Assembly (NCBI GenBank): GCA_012523265.1
Contig: JAAYIU010000134.1
Coordinates: forward strand, 1 to 37,452
Direction of reading: 5' to 3'
DNA: 37,452 nucleotides
Source of the DNA: Bacteroidales bacterium
GTDB taxonomy: Bacteria > Bacteroidota > Bacteroidia > Bacteroidales > 4484-276
Shown: positions 10,342-20,204 of the stretch, one piece after another
Layout of the letters: each line of letters begins with the position of its first letter
Numbering within the stretch: the stretch's first letter is position 1
Made by a program: the position numbers and the translations under genes
Notes under the pieces: model-generated
What the model was told of the DNA's origin: nothing
The model's input: the letters and a program-made list of their open reading frames with translations, nothing else
The model's database searches: none

Positions 10342-11154
10342 ATGAAAAATAGTATAGAAAAAGCCATAAGAGTTTTGATTGTAGAAGACGAGGCGCCCAA
10401 CAGCCGCATGTTGCGCGAACTCATTGCTGAGCTGCGCCCGCAGTGGAAGGTAGAAGCAATCACCGAAAGTGTGCAGGAGAGTGTGGCCTGGTTACAATCC
10501 AATCCCGCCCCTGATATCATCCTCATGGACATTCAACTTTCCGACGGCATTTGTTTTTCTATTTTCGATCAGGTGGCGCTGCCGCCGTCGTGCCGCATTA
10601 TTTTTACCACAGCCTACGACGAATATGCCATCAGGGCTTTTAAAGTGAACAGCATCGACTATCTGCTGAAGCCCATAGAAAAAACCGAACTCGAAGCTGC
10701 CATTAAAAAATACGAAGAGCTTTTATCAGAATTTCAATCCGGGAGGAGTGAGATTTTTCAGGTTCAGGAGAAATACGACCAACTTGTCAAAAATATCCTT
10801 TCCGGAAAAAAAGAGTACCGCACGCGCTTCCTTGTTGCCGGCGTCAACAACTGGCAAACCATCGAAACCAAAAAGATAGCCTTTATCTTCAGCGAAAATA
10901 AGCTCACCTTTGCCGTCGATTTTGAAGGCAGAAATTACACGCTGGATTACACCCTGGAGCAGTTGGAATCGGAGTTGAACCCGGCGGAATTTTACAGGGC
11001 TAACCGCAAAACCATACTTCATATCGATGCGGTAATAAAGGTTTACAACGACTTGGGCGGAAAGTTAAAAGTGGTGACCAGGCCAGCACCTGATTTTGAA
11101 ATCCCGGTGAGTCGATTAAAGGCAACCGACTTTAAAATTTGGATGGGGAAATAA
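10342..11154 (+). CDS. LytTR-family response regulator
   Basis: Receiver domain (LIVEDEAPN...IILMDIQLSDG...TTAYDEYAIRAFKVNSIDYLLKPIEKTEL) plus LytTR DNA-binding domain (FYRANRKTILHIDAVIKVYNDLGGKLKV). Confidence 0.95.
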   Translation: MKNSIEKAIRVLIVEDEAPNSRMLRELIAELRPQWKVEAITESVQESVAWLQSNPAPDIILMDIQLSDGICFSIFDQVALPPSCRIIFTTAYDEYAIRAFKVNSIDYLLKPIEKTELEAAIKKYEELLSEFQSGRSEIFQVQEKYDQLVKNILSGKKEYRTRFLVAGVNNWQTIETKKIAFIFSENKLTFAVDFEGRNYTLDYTLEQLESELNPAEFYRANRKTILHIDAVIKVYNDLGGKLKVVTRPAPDFEIPVSRLKATDFKIWMGK

Positions 11155-11166
11155 AGAACAACGAAT

Positions 11167-12213
11167 ATGTTTGATGAAAAACGACTTCAGTTTCTAATCG
11201 ATCTTAGCTCATACAAGCCGCTGTATGTTTTTATCAGGCTATCCATCATTACTGCGGTCTCCATCCTGCTGATTCACGTTTCTCAATTCCTGGCCGACGA
11301 GCCTCCGTTTCACGACAAGCTGCCGCCACTCGCCTTTTTTATAGCTGCCGTGGCATTCAACAGCATTATGGAACTCAACCTTTTGCTCATGCGCATCCTC
11401 AACAAAATAGAGCGTTTCAGGTGGAACATCTATCTGCAGGCCATCAGCGTCATTTCTTTGTCGTTGATATTAATATTTATCTGGTTTCAGATAGCGCAAA
11501 GCGTTTTTGTGGATAAAAACATTTTAGACCACACCACCACCCAGATCGTTTTGATTACCGGGCTGCTGATTTTAATAATCCATTTACTCATCATCATCAT
11601 CACCCATCTTGGAAAAGAGTGGATTAACAATCGCAAAGAAATCGACGAGCTGAAACAAGCCAAACTAATAAGCGATTACAACTCACTGAAGGATCGGCTC
11701 AACCCGCACTTTATGTTCAACAACCTGAGTGTTTTAAAATCCATGATCCGCTTTAGCCCGCAGGAAGCCGAAACTTTCACGCAAAATTTCACCAATGTGT
11801 ATCGTTATGTTTTAAAAAGTCACGACGAAAAAACCGTGGTCTTGCAGGAGGAGCTGCGTTTTATCGAGTCGTACATTGCTTTACACAAAGAGCGCATTGG
11901 TGAAGGGTTGCAGGTTGAGATGGAAATTGATGATTTGGCGCTTCAACGCGCCATTCCGCCCATGAGCCTCCAGTTACTTGTCGAAAATGCCATCAAACAC
12001 AACATCGCCAACAAGCACCATCCGCTGAAAATACAAATCGTTGCCGACCTGCAGAACCTTTCAGTAAAAAACAACCGCAACCACAAAGCCAGCACTTACT
12101 CCACAAACATGGGATTGCAAACCCTGCAAAGCCAGTACAAACTCATCGCCGACGAGCAAATCCTGATAGAAACACAGCCCGAATTCTTCAAAGTCACCTT
12201 GCCTTTGTTGTAA
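11167..12213 (+). CDS. Sensor histidine kinase, PF06580 (LytS/YehU-like)
   Basis: Four N-terminal TM segments, LNPHFMFNNLSVLKSMI phosphoacceptor region, PPMSLQLLVENAIKHN N-box, NMGLQTLQSQY G-box; adjacent to LytTR regulator. Confidence 0.94.
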   Translation: MFDEKRLQFLIDLSSYKPLYVFIRLSIITAVSILLIHVSQFLADEPPFHDKLPPLAFFIAAVAFNSIMELNLLLMRILNKIERFRWNIYLQAISVISLSLILIFIWFQIAQSVFVDKNILDHTTTQIVLITGLLILIIHLLIIIITHLGKEWINNRKEIDELKQAKLISDYNSLKDRLNPHFMFNNLSVLKSMIRFSPQEAETFTQNFTNVYRYVLKSHDEKTVVLQEELRFIESYIALHKERIGEGLQVEMEIDDLALQRAIPPMSLQLLVENAIKHNIANKHHPLKIQIVADLQNLSVKNNRNHKASTYSTNMGLQTLQSQYKLIADEQILIETQPEFFKVTLPLL

Positions 12214-12232
12214 GCCGGAATCATTACTTTTG
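12204..12232 (+). promoter_or_regulatory. Bacteroidota-type promoter for the GroES-like gene
   Basis: TTTG (12204-12207) N17 TACTTTTG (12225-12232); lies at the end of the kinase gene. Confidence 0.5.
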
Positions 12233-12238
12233 CGTTTT

Positions 12239-12646
12239 ATGCTAAATGACAAAACCTCATTATCTGAAATGACAAAGAGTGCTGATATCAGCCGGCTCAT
12301 CGTGGTTGGCGACCGGGTGTTGATAAAACCCAAAACGCAGACCAACAAATCGCGCGGTGGCCTTTACCTTCCGGCGGGTTACACCGAAAAGGAGGAGGTG
12401 CAAAGCGGCTACGTCATCCGCACCGGTCCGGGTTATCCCATTCCCATTTCTGCCGACGATAACGACGAACCCTGGAAACACTCCGGCGAAAAAACCAGAT
12501 ACATCCCGCTGCAAGCCAAAGAAGGCGATCTGGCCATTTTTATGCAAAAAGCCGCTGTAGAAATAGTGTACCACGGCGAAAAATACTTTATCGTCCCGCA
12601 ACACTCCATACTGCTGCTCGAACGCGACGAAGAACTATTCGATTAA
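12239..12646 (+). CDS. Stand-alone GroES-like co-chaperonin-family protein
   Basis: RLIVVGDRVLIKPKTQTNKSRGGLYLPAGYTEKEEVQSGYVIRTGPG...GEKYFIVPQHSILLLE matches Cpn10 fold layout. Start could also be 12269. No groEL nearby. Confidence 0.8.
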   Translation: MLNDKTSLSEMTKSADISRLIVVGDRVLIKPKTQTNKSRGGLYLPAGYTEKEEVQSGYVIRTGPGYPIPISADDNDEPWKHSGEKTRYIPLQAKEGDLAIFMQKAAVEIVYHGEKYFIVPQHSILLLERDEELFD

Positions 12647-12687
12647 ACGGAGGTGCTCCTTCAACCATGACTACGACGTATCTTTGC

Positions 12688-12821
12688 GAAATTCCAAATT
12701 ACAAACAAGCAAAAATCAAATAAATCTCATCATCGAAAATCCAATGACCAAAACCGTTAGAATATTTGAAATTTGTTTTTTGAGATTTATTTGTCATTTG
12801 AAATCTGGAATTCGGAATTTC
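12688..12821. repeat. Long imperfect hairpin / inverted repeat
   Basis: GAAATTCCAAATTACAAACAAGCAAAAATCAAATAAATCTCA (12688-12729) pairs imperfectly with TGAGATTTATTTGTCATTTGAAATCTGGAATTCGGAATTTC (12781-12821); both ends (GAAATTCC/GGAATTTC and AAATAAATCTCA/TGAGATTTATTT) match exactly. Confidence 0.7.
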
Positions 12822-13961
12822 TATTCAAGCTTTCGCAAAATTGCGCTGTCGTTAGTCTTGATCGTCATGCTGGCAGGCTGTGGTAATGAAAAATCCAAAA
12901 GTTCATTTTCCGAATTTACTGCTATCGGCGCTGCCACCACCAACCCGGTGATAGCCACAGGTTTTCGCATCACCGACGGAGAGCAGGAGCGGCTGCTCGA
13001 AATATTTAATCCTGCTGACACGCTGCATCCGGTAGCGCGGTTTTATCTGGTGGACAGCGTCTGCGCCGGCAATCGTTATGCTGATGGAATTACGCTTGAA
13101 GTTCCTGTGCAACGCATGGTCTGTCTCTCGGCCACACATCTCTCGCTGCTCGATGCGCTGGATAAGATGGAGGCGCTGGTGGGTGTGGCTGGCGCCAATT
13201 ATGTAGTTTCCGGAAAGTTTAAAGAGAGGGTGGCTAACGGGAAAATCAAAGAAATCGGTATTGCAGGGCGCTATCAACTCGAAGCTTTGCTGGAGCTGGC
13301 GCCACAAATTGTAATGGTGTCGCCGCAGGCAGGGCAGGCCTTTGAGCCGCTTACCAATGCCGGACTAACGGTGATTCCCAACGGCGATTTTCTGGAAAAC
13401 CACCCGTTAGGACGCGCCGAATGGATTAAAATGATGGGAGCGCTTACCGGCACCGAAAAACGCTCCATTTCCATTTTCGATTCAATCAGCAAATCTTATA
13501 ACCATCTCAAACAAATTGCTGCCAATACGCCGCATCGGCCCAAGGTGCTTGCCGGAAAACAATATGGCGGGTTTTGGAATCTCCCCGGCGGCAAAAGTTA
13601 TGTGGCGCAACTGCTGCACGACGCCGGCGCACACTATCTTTGGAGCGACAACGAAAACACCGGCGGCCTGATGCTCGACTTCGAGACCGTTTACAACAGA
13701 GGCCTCGGCGCCGACTACTGGCGCCTGCTGGTTTATTCTGACACCATTTACACTTACGATTTGCTAGCCCGCGAAGACGGACGTTACCGGAATTTCGCCG
13801 CATTCAAAAAAAAGCAGGTGCTGGTATGCAACACCCGCACGACGGCTTATCACCAGCAGGGACTTTTGCAGCCGCACATCCTGCTGGCCGATTATATCCA
13901 CATCTTTCATCCCGACCTGCTTCATGATCACAAAAACCAATACTATCATCTGATGCCATGA
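12744..13961 (+). CDS. ABC transporter substrate-binding lipoprotein (iron-siderophore/cobalamin type, FecB/BtuF-like)
   Basis: Lipobox LSLVLIVMLAGC; periplasmic-binding pattern (VQRMVCLSATHLSLLDALDKMEALVGVAGANYV...EALLELAPQIVMVSP); precedes FecCD-type permease. Start codon uncertain because of the hairpin. Confidence 0.9.
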   Translation: MTKTVRIFEICFLRFICHLKSGIRNFYSSFRKIALSLVLIVMLAGCGNEKSKSSFSEFTAIGAATTNPVIATGFRITDGEQERLLEIFNPADTLHPVARFYLVDSVCAGNRYADGITLEVPVQRMVCLSATHLSLLDALDKMEALVGVAGANYVVSGKFKERVANGKIKEIGIAGRYQLEALLELAPQIVMVSPQAGQAFEPLTNAGLTVIPNGDFLENHPLGRAEWIKMMGALTGTEKRSISIFDSISKSYNHLKQIAANTPHRPKVLAGKQYGGFWNLPGGKSYVAQLLHDAGAHYLWSDNENTGGLMLDFETVYNRGLGADYWRLLVYSDTIYTYDLLAREDGRYRNFAAFKKKQVLVCNTRTTAYHQQGLLQPHILLADYIHIFHPDLLHDHKNQYYHLMP

Positions 13962-15022
13962 CGCACGCTGCTGCTAAATATCAGATTCATCCGCACAACG
14001 CTGTATTCAAACTGCTGTTGCTGAGCCTGCTCATTGTTATATTTTTTGTAATAAACATTACGATCGGTTCGGTGATGATACCGCCGGGCGAAATTGTACG
14101 AATATTAACAGGACACGCTGCTACACATCCCGCCTGGGAGGGAATCGTGCTGAGTGCGCGGCTGCCACAAGCGCTCACGGCCATGTTTGCCGGCGCTGCT
14201 TTGGGAGTAGCCGGCCTCATCATGCAAACGCTTTTTCGCAATCCGCTGGCTGGCCCGTCGGTGCTCGGCATCAGCTCCGGTGCCAGCCTGGGCGTGGCGG
14301 TGATGATGTTATTTATTACAATGCCCGCCGGCAAGTTCATCTCCATCAGCCACGTCACGGGCAACTTCGGTGTGGTGGTGGCAGCTTTTGCAGGGGCTTT
14401 TGGCGTGTTGCTGCTCATCATGGCGTTGGCAGCGCGCTTTCGCAGCCCGGCCACTATTCTCATCATCGGTATTATGATCGCTTACGCCGTCACGGCCATC
14501 GTGGGTATCCTTCAGTTTTATAGTCTTAAAGAAGATTTACAGGCTTTCGTCATCTGGGGTCTGGGCAGCTTTGCCAACGTTTCGTGGCAACAACTTGCCT
14601 TTTTTATTCCTTTATTAATAATCGGAATCGTGTTGGCTTTATTAATGATAAAACCTCTCAATGCCCTGCTGCTTGGCGAAAACTACGCCCGCAACCTGGG
14701 CGTAAATACCCGGCGTATTTCGCTGCTTGCCATTTTTACCTCAGGATTGCTGATTGCCGTTGTTACGGCTTATTGTGGCCCGATAGCTTTTCTGGGATTG
14801 GCGGTGCCGCATTTCAGCCGTGCATTGTTGCGCTCCTCCGACCATCTGCTGGTAATGCCGGGCACGTTGCTTTCGGGCATGGCGCTGGCTTTGTTTTGTA
14901 ATCTCATAGCGCGCCTTCCGGGTTTTGATGGTGCGCTGCCCATCAATGCCATTACTTCGCTCATCGGCGCACCGGTGGTAGTGTGGATCATCCTTCGCCG
15001 CAACCAAATTTCCGTTTCATAA
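13958..15022 (+). CDS. FecCD/BtuC-type ABC transporter permease
   Basis: LSARLPQALTAMFAGAALGVAGLIMQTLFRNPLAGPSVLGISSGASLGVA; CGPIAFLGLAVPHFSRALLRSSDH. Confidence 0.96.
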   Translation: MTHAAAKYQIHPHNAVFKLLLLSLLIVIFFVINITIGSVMIPPGEIVRILTGHAATHPAWEGIVLSARLPQALTAMFAGAALGVAGLIMQTLFRNPLAGPSVLGISSGASLGVAVMMLFITMPAGKFISISHVTGNFGVVVAAFAGAFGVLLLIMALAARFRSPATILIIGIMIAYAVTAIVGILQFYSLKEDLQAFVIWGLGSFANVSWQQLAFFIPLLIIGIVLALLMIKPLNALLLGENYARNLGVNTRRISLLAIFTSGLLIAVVTAYCGPIAFLGLAVPHFSRALLRSSDHLLVMPGTLLSGMALALFCNLIARLPGFDGALPINAITSLIGAPVVVWIILRRNQISVS

Positions 15023-16047
15023 TGAGGAGCGCCAGTCTGCATACCAGCGATCTTTCTATTGGCTACAAATTGAGCCATGGCGCGGTTAATTTGCTGCATC
15101 AGCATATTAATTTGCAACTGTATCCCGGCGAGGTGATTTGTCTTTTGGGACCCAATGGCTCGGGCAAAAGCACGCTTATCCGCACTTTAGCAGGATTTCA
15201 AAAGCCTTTAGCAGGAAAGGTTTTTTTTGGTAACGACGATTTAAGTATGATCACTCCGGCGCAGTTGGCCCGGCGCGTAAGTGTGGTACTTACGGGGCAG
15301 GTGGAAATTGCCAACACCAACGTGTTTTCGATGGTGGCTTATGGACGCACGCCTTTCACCGGCTTTATGGGGCGCTTGCAGCCCGAAGACCGTGCCATTG
15401 TGCATCAGGCGCTGGAACAAACAGGAATTAAAAATCTTACCAATCGAAAATTTGATGAACTAAGTGATGGTGAGAAGCAAAAAGTGATGATCGCAAAATC
15501 GCTGGCACAGCAAACACCGTTGATATTTTTGGATGAACCCACAGCATTCCTGGATTTCCCGGCAAGGGTGGAGATATTAAAACTGCTGCGACAGGCTGCC
15601 CGAAGCGCCGGCAAAGCAATTTTGCTCTCCACCCACGACCTGACACTGGCCATCCGCTTTGCCGACAGCATTTGGATGATGGGCAAAGAAAAACCTATCG
15701 CCACAGGCACGCCCGAAGACATGGTATTAAATGGCGAATTCGGAAATTATTTTGATAATCCCCAGGTAACCTTCGACAGGTTTTCAGGAACATTTACTTT
15801 TGAGGCCGAAAAGATTGGTAAGGTAGCCGTTGCCGGCAGCGGGCTGCATCGCATCTGGCTCGAAAAAGCGCTGGAACGAAAAGGCTACCATGTGGTTCAG
15901 GAAACAAAATCCGACTGCCATATCTCCATCTCTGAAAATCAGCATTTCGTTGTTGATTTTATTAATAAAAAATGGATTGCTGAAGACATTTCAGAGGTTT
16001 TGGATATTTTAAAAAATTTAGATTTGTCATCAAAAACTAAAGATTAA
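15022..16047 (+). CDS. ABC transporter ATP-binding protein (FecE/BtuD-like) with ~85 aa C-terminal extension
   Basis: Walker A GPNGSGKST, signature LSDGEKQKVMIAKSLAQ, Walker B LIFLDEPTAFLD; ATG overlaps permease stop (TAATG). Confidence 0.95.
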   Translation: MRSASLHTSDLSIGYKLSHGAVNLLHQHINLQLYPGEVICLLGPNGSGKSTLIRTLAGFQKPLAGKVFFGNDDLSMITPAQLARRVSVVLTGQVEIANTNVFSMVAYGRTPFTGFMGRLQPEDRAIVHQALEQTGIKNLTNRKFDELSDGEKQKVMIAKSLAQQTPLIFLDEPTAFLDFPARVEILKLLRQAARSAGKAILLSTHDLTLAIRFADSIWMMGKEKPIATGTPEDMVLNGEFGNYFDNPQVTFDRFSGTFTFEAEKIGKVAVAGSGLHRIWLEKALERKGYHVVQETKSDCHISISENQHFVVDFINKKWIAEDISEVLDILKNLDLSSKTKD

Positions 16048-16065
16048 CACAGATAATTATTAGCT

Positions 16066-17709
16066 ATGAAAAACATCCTTATTCCTTTAGCAATTGTTTT
16101 GATAACTTTAATAAATGCTTGCAACCCAATGGACAAAGCCGACCTGATCATTACCGGTGCTGTCATCTATACCGTCGACAGCAGTTTCACTACCGCCGAA
16201 GGCATGGCCATCGCAAAAGGTAAAATTCTGGCGGTAGGCAGCCACGATGAAATCACCGGAAAATACTCCGCCGATCTGATCTATGATTTGGGTGGTAAAG
16301 CAGTTTATCCCGGTCTTATCGATGCGCACTGTCATTTTCTGGGTTATGGCCTGGGGCGCCTGAAGCGTGCTGATCTTACAGGAACCCGCTCAATGCAGGA
16401 AGTTGTGGAGCGCGTGCAACAGCATCACGAAAAATTCCCTGATTTGTATTGGATCGAAGGGCGTGGCTGGGATCAGAATGATTGGGCCGACAAGCAATTC
16501 CCGGACAAATCAAAGTTGGACGAGCTTTTCCCCGATAATCCGGCAATGCTTACCCGCATCGACGGACATGCCGCGCTGGTCAACAGTGAAGCGCTGGAGC
16601 TGGCTGGAATCTCTGCGGAAACAAAGATTGAAGGTGGCGACATAATTCTTAGCAACGGCCAGCCTACCGGCATCCTCATCGACAATGCCATGGAGCTTGT
16701 TAAAAATATTATTCCTGAAGCCTCAGCAGAAGAAATTATCAGTGCGTTGCTGCTGGCGCAGGACGATTGTTTTGCCGTTGGCCTCACCGGTGTGCACGAC
16801 GCCGGACTGGAAACCCAACAGGTGCAAATCATCGATTCGTTGCAACGTGCCGGAAAACTGAAAATGCGCGTCAACGTGATGCTTTCGCCCACACAGGAAA
16901 ATCTCGATACCTACGTCGACGGCGGGCCTTATATCACCGACCGCCTGAGTGTGCGCAGCATAAAACTTTACGCCGATGGCGCCTTAGGCTCCCGCGGCGC
17001 GCTCCTCATCGACGAATACAGCGACGATCCGGGCAACCGTGGCATCTTGCTCACCCATCCCGACACCATCCGCAGCATTTGCCAACAGGCCATCGACGAT
17101 GGTTATCAGGTTTGCACCCATGCCATCGGCGACTCGGCCAACCGCATGATGCTGCATCTTTATGGCGAATTTCTGCAAGGCCCCAACGACCTGCGCTGGC
17201 GCATCGAGCATGCACAAATTGTAGCGCCCGAAGATTTTGATCTTTTTGGAAAATACAGCATTGTTCCCTCGGTGCAGCCTACCCACGCCACTTCCGACAT
17301 GTATTGGGCGCCCGACAGGGTGGGGCAGGAGCGTATTAAAGGTGCTTATGCCTACAAGCAACTGCTCGATCAGTCGGGATGGATTCCGCTGGGAACGGAT
17401 TTTCCCATTGAGCAAATCAACCCGATGCTTACATTTTTTGCCGCTACCGCCCGACAGGATGCTGACGGATTTCCTGATGGAGGATTTCAAAGTGAAAATG
17501 CGCTTTCGCGCGAAGAAACGCTACGGGGCATGACCATCTGGGCAGCACGAGCCGCTTTTGAAGAAAACAGAAAAGGCAGCCTTGAGCCTGGCAAAGTAGC
17601 CGACTTTGTGGTGCTCGACACCGACATCATGCAGATTCCTTTGGTAGAAGTGCCAAAGGTAAAAGTTATGAAAACTTTCGTTGGCGGACAGCAAGTTTAC
17701 AGCAGGTAG
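16066..17709 (+). CDS. YtcJ-like metal-dependent amidohydrolase
   Basis: ADLIITGAVIYTVDSSFTTAEGMAIAKGKILAVGS...VYPGLIDAHCHFLGYG...DGALGSRGALL...RIEHAQIV...LGTDFPIEQINPM; N-terminal lipoprotein-like signal. Confidence 0.93.
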   Translation: MKNILIPLAIVLITLINACNPMDKADLIITGAVIYTVDSSFTTAEGMAIAKGKILAVGSHDEITGKYSADLIYDLGGKAVYPGLIDAHCHFLGYGLGRLKRADLTGTRSMQEVVERVQQHHEKFPDLYWIEGRGWDQNDWADKQFPDKSKLDELFPDNPAMLTRIDGHAALVNSEALELAGISAETKIEGGDIILSNGQPTGILIDNAMELVKNIIPEASAEEIISALLLAQDDCFAVGLTGVHDAGLETQQVQIIDSLQRAGKLKMRVNVMLSPTQENLDTYVDGGPYITDRLSVRSIKLYADGALGSRGALLIDEYSDDPGNRGILLTHPDTIRSICQQAIDDGYQVCTHAIGDSANRMMLHLYGEFLQGPNDLRWRIEHAQIVAPEDFDLFGKYSIVPSVQPTHATSDMYWAPDRVGQERIKGAYAYKQLLDQSGWIPLGTDFPIEQINPMLTFFAATARQDADGFPDGGFQSENALSREETLRGMTIWAARAAFEENRKGSLEPGKVADFVVLDTDIMQIPLVEVPKVKVMKTFVGGQQVYSR

Positions 17710-17825
17710 GAAAGGCGATAGTTGTTAAATTTATTATTTTTCAGTCCATCGACTTTTTTGGTGATAGCTTTGAAACTCAAATAATGAAAACATTCCTATC
17801 TTTGTTTTCGTTATTCATTTTGATT

Positions 17826-18323
17826 ATGAAAAAGTTAATTATTCTTCTGTTTTTTACCAGCCTTGTTTTGCAGGGATTTGCCCAAACGCGGGAAGTTCCG
17901 TTTACCCTGGACGACCGTGATCGCATCATGCGCACCGAGGAGCAGCTAAAAGCTACCAACGAAAAAATTGAATCACTTCGCAACGAGATGAACTCAAAGT
18001 TTGAAGCCATAAATTCCAAAATGGATACTAAATTTGGAGCCCTGGAATCAAAAATGGATTCTAAATTTGAGGCTGTGGTAACCAGGATAGACGCCACTAA
18101 TTCGAGGATCGATATACTTTATTGGGGCATTGCCATTTTGATAACCATAATGCTTTTTATATTCGGATTTATTATCTGGGACAGGCGCACTGCTCTCGAC
18201 CCTGTGCGGCACAAAATAGTTACCCATGAAGAGCGGCTTGGCAAGCTGGAGCAAATTACCCGCGAACAGGCCAAAAAAGATCCCGACTTTGCCGAGCTTC
18301 TCAAAATTGCCGGCTTGCTATGA
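17826..18323 (+). CDS. Small coiled-coil membrane protein
   Basis: Signal peptide MKKLIILLFFTSLVLQGFAQ, hendecad-like SKMDTKFGALE/SKMDSKFEAVV repeat, single TM LYWGIAILITIMLFIFGFIIW. Confidence 0.75.
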   Translation: MKKLIILLFFTSLVLQGFAQTREVPFTLDDRDRIMRTEEQLKATNEKIESLRNEMNSKFEAINSKMDTKFGALESKMDSKFEAVVTRIDATNSRIDILYWGIAILITIMLFIFGFIIWDRRTALDPVRHKIVTHEERLGKLEQITREQAKKDPDFAELLKIAGLL

Positions 18324-18397
18324 TTGAGCTTTAGATTTTGTAACTCCCCCGCATCATTACTTTTTGCAATTCCTTTTTTAATTCTTCAATATGTTAA

Positions 18398-20116
18398 TCA
18401 ACCCTTCTGCCAGGTCTCAATTTCTTCGAGCGTTGGGGCGGATATTTCCAATTTGTTTTTTTTACGATACACGCTTAGCTTTTGCTGGATGAGTGCAGGT
18501 TTGGCCTCCCGCAGCTCTTCGGGTGAGGCGATGCCTGCCGGGATCATATGCGGTGCCCAGTGCTCGGGCACGCCCATGCGCGCAAAGTCGTCGGCTTGCG
18601 GAATTACCTTTTTCTTTTCAGGACGCATGTGTGGGAAAAACAACACGTCTTGTATGGAATTCTGGTTGGTCATCACCATGGCCAGGCGGTCGATGCCTAC
18701 GCCCAGTCCTGCCGTTGGCGGCATACCATATTCGAGCGCACGCAGAAAGTCCTCGTCGAGCAGCATCGACTCTTCGTCGCCACGCTTACCCAGCTCAAGC
18801 TGGTCTTCAAACCGGCGACGCTGGTCGATAGGATCGTTGAGTTCGCTAAAAGCATTGCACAGCTCCTTGCCGTTTACGATCGCCTCAAAGCGTTCGACAA
18901 GGCCCGGTTTGCTCCGGTGTTTCTTAGCCAGCGGCGACATCTCTATGGGATAATCGGTGATAAAAGTGGGCTGTATGAGTTTTGGTTCGCACAGAGCGCC
19001 AAACAACTCGTCGATGATTTTGCCTTTGCCCATGGTGGCATCCAGCGGAATTTTGAGCTTGTTGGCGGTATCGGCAAGCTGTTGCTCATCCATCTCCGAA
19101 ATATCCACACCCGAAAAATGATGGATGGCTTCAAACATGGTGTAGCGTTTCCAGGGGCGCTTGAAGTCGATCTGGTTGTCACCTACTTGCACCACGGTAG
19201 TACCGTGCAGATCCAGAGCAACTTTTTCGATCATCTCCTCCACCAGGTTCATCATCCATTCGTAATCTTTGTAGGCTACGTAAAGTTCTATCTGCGTAAA
19301 TTCCGGATTATGAAAACGGCTCATGCCTTCGTTGCGGAAATCTTTGGAGAACTCATAAACGCCGTCAAAACCGCCCACGATCAGTCGCTTCAGATAAAGC
19401 TCGTTGGCGATGCGCAGATAGAGCTTCATGTCGAGCGTGTTGTGGTGTGTGGTGAAAGGCCGTGCTGCAGCGCCGCCATACAACGGCTGCAAAATCGGCG
19501 TTTCCACCTCCAGGTAATCTTTGGCGTTGAGGAACTCGCGGATGGAGTTGACCATCTTGGAGCGCATCACGAAAGTTTCCTTCACATGCGGATTTACGAT
19601 CAAATCCACATAGCGGCGGCGATAGCGCATATCAGGGTCGGTGAAGGCATCAAAAACCTTGTCGTCTTTTTCCTTACCTACCGGTAGCGGACGCAGCGAT
19701 TTGGCCAATATCACCAGCTCATGGACTTCGATGGTTGTTTCGCCCATCTTGGTGGTAAATACGCGACCGCTTACGCCGATGATATCGCCAATGTCGAGTA
19801 GCTGTTTGAAAACATGATTATAAAAAGATTTGTCGTCGCCCGTGCAGATATTGTCGCGCTTCACGTAGCATTGTATGCGTCCGGTGGCGTCCTGCAGCTC
19901 CACAAAAGAGGCGGCGCCCATGATGCGGCGGCTCATGATGCGTCCGGCTATGCGCACATCTTCGTAAACTTTTTTGTCGGGAAAATTTTCGTGGATCTCT
20001 TTAGCGGTAACGTTTACCATAAACTCCTGTGCCGGATAAGCATCGATGCCCATTTGCGTAAGCTCAGCCAGCGACTGCCGGCGTATCTGTTCCTGTTCTG
20101 AAAGGTTCTGTGCCAT
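18398..20116 (-). CDS. lysS: Lysyl-tRNA synthetase, class II
   Basis: [19 protein letters not shown]...; class II motifs [20 protein letters not shown] and [20 protein letters not shown]-track start at 20254 is upstream of likely ATG at 20116. Confidence 0.97.
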   Translation of the reverse strand: MAQNLSEQEQIRRQSLAELTQMGIDAYPAQEFMVNVTAKEIHENFPDKKVYEDVRIAGRIMSRRIMGAASFVELQDATGRIQCYVKRDNICTGDDKSFYNHVFKQLLDIGDIIGVSGRVFTTKMGETTIEVHELVILAKSLRPLPVGKEKDDKVFDAFTDPDMRYRRRYVDLIVNPHVKETFVMRSKMVNSIREFLNAKDYLEVETPILQPLYGGAAARPFTTHHNTLDMKLYLRIANELYLKRLIVGGFDGVYEFSKDFRNEGMSRFHNPEFTQIELYVAYKDYEWMMNLVEEMIEKVALDLHGTTVVQVGDNQIDFKRPWKRYTMFEAIHHFSGVDISEMDEQQLADTANKLKIPLDATMGKGKIIDELFGALCEPKLIQPTFITDYPIEMSPLAKKHRSKPGLVERFEAIVNGKELCNAFSELNDPIDQRRRFEDQLELGKRGDEESMLLDEDFLRALEYGMPPTAGLGVGIDRLAMVMTNQNSIQDVLFFPHMRPEKKKVIPQADDFARMGVPEHWAPHMIPAGIASPEELREAKPALIQQKLSVYRKKNKLEISAPTLEEIETWQKG

Positions 20117-20204
20117 ATTTCTATAAAAAATTTGCGCAAAGATAGAACATCTACAACGAACAGAAAGCGCTACTGATGGCACAGTTGCTAAACATAGTTT
20201 ATGT

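Noticed and set aside
12214-12743. Cobalamin riboswitch upstream of the ABC importer
   Set aside because: No recognisable B12 box; the structure there is a simple AT-rich hairpin.
18548-19687. 379-aa plus-strand ORF
   Set aside because: Entirely antisense to lysS, which has clear class II synthetase motifs; His/Val-rich translation typical of antisense reading.
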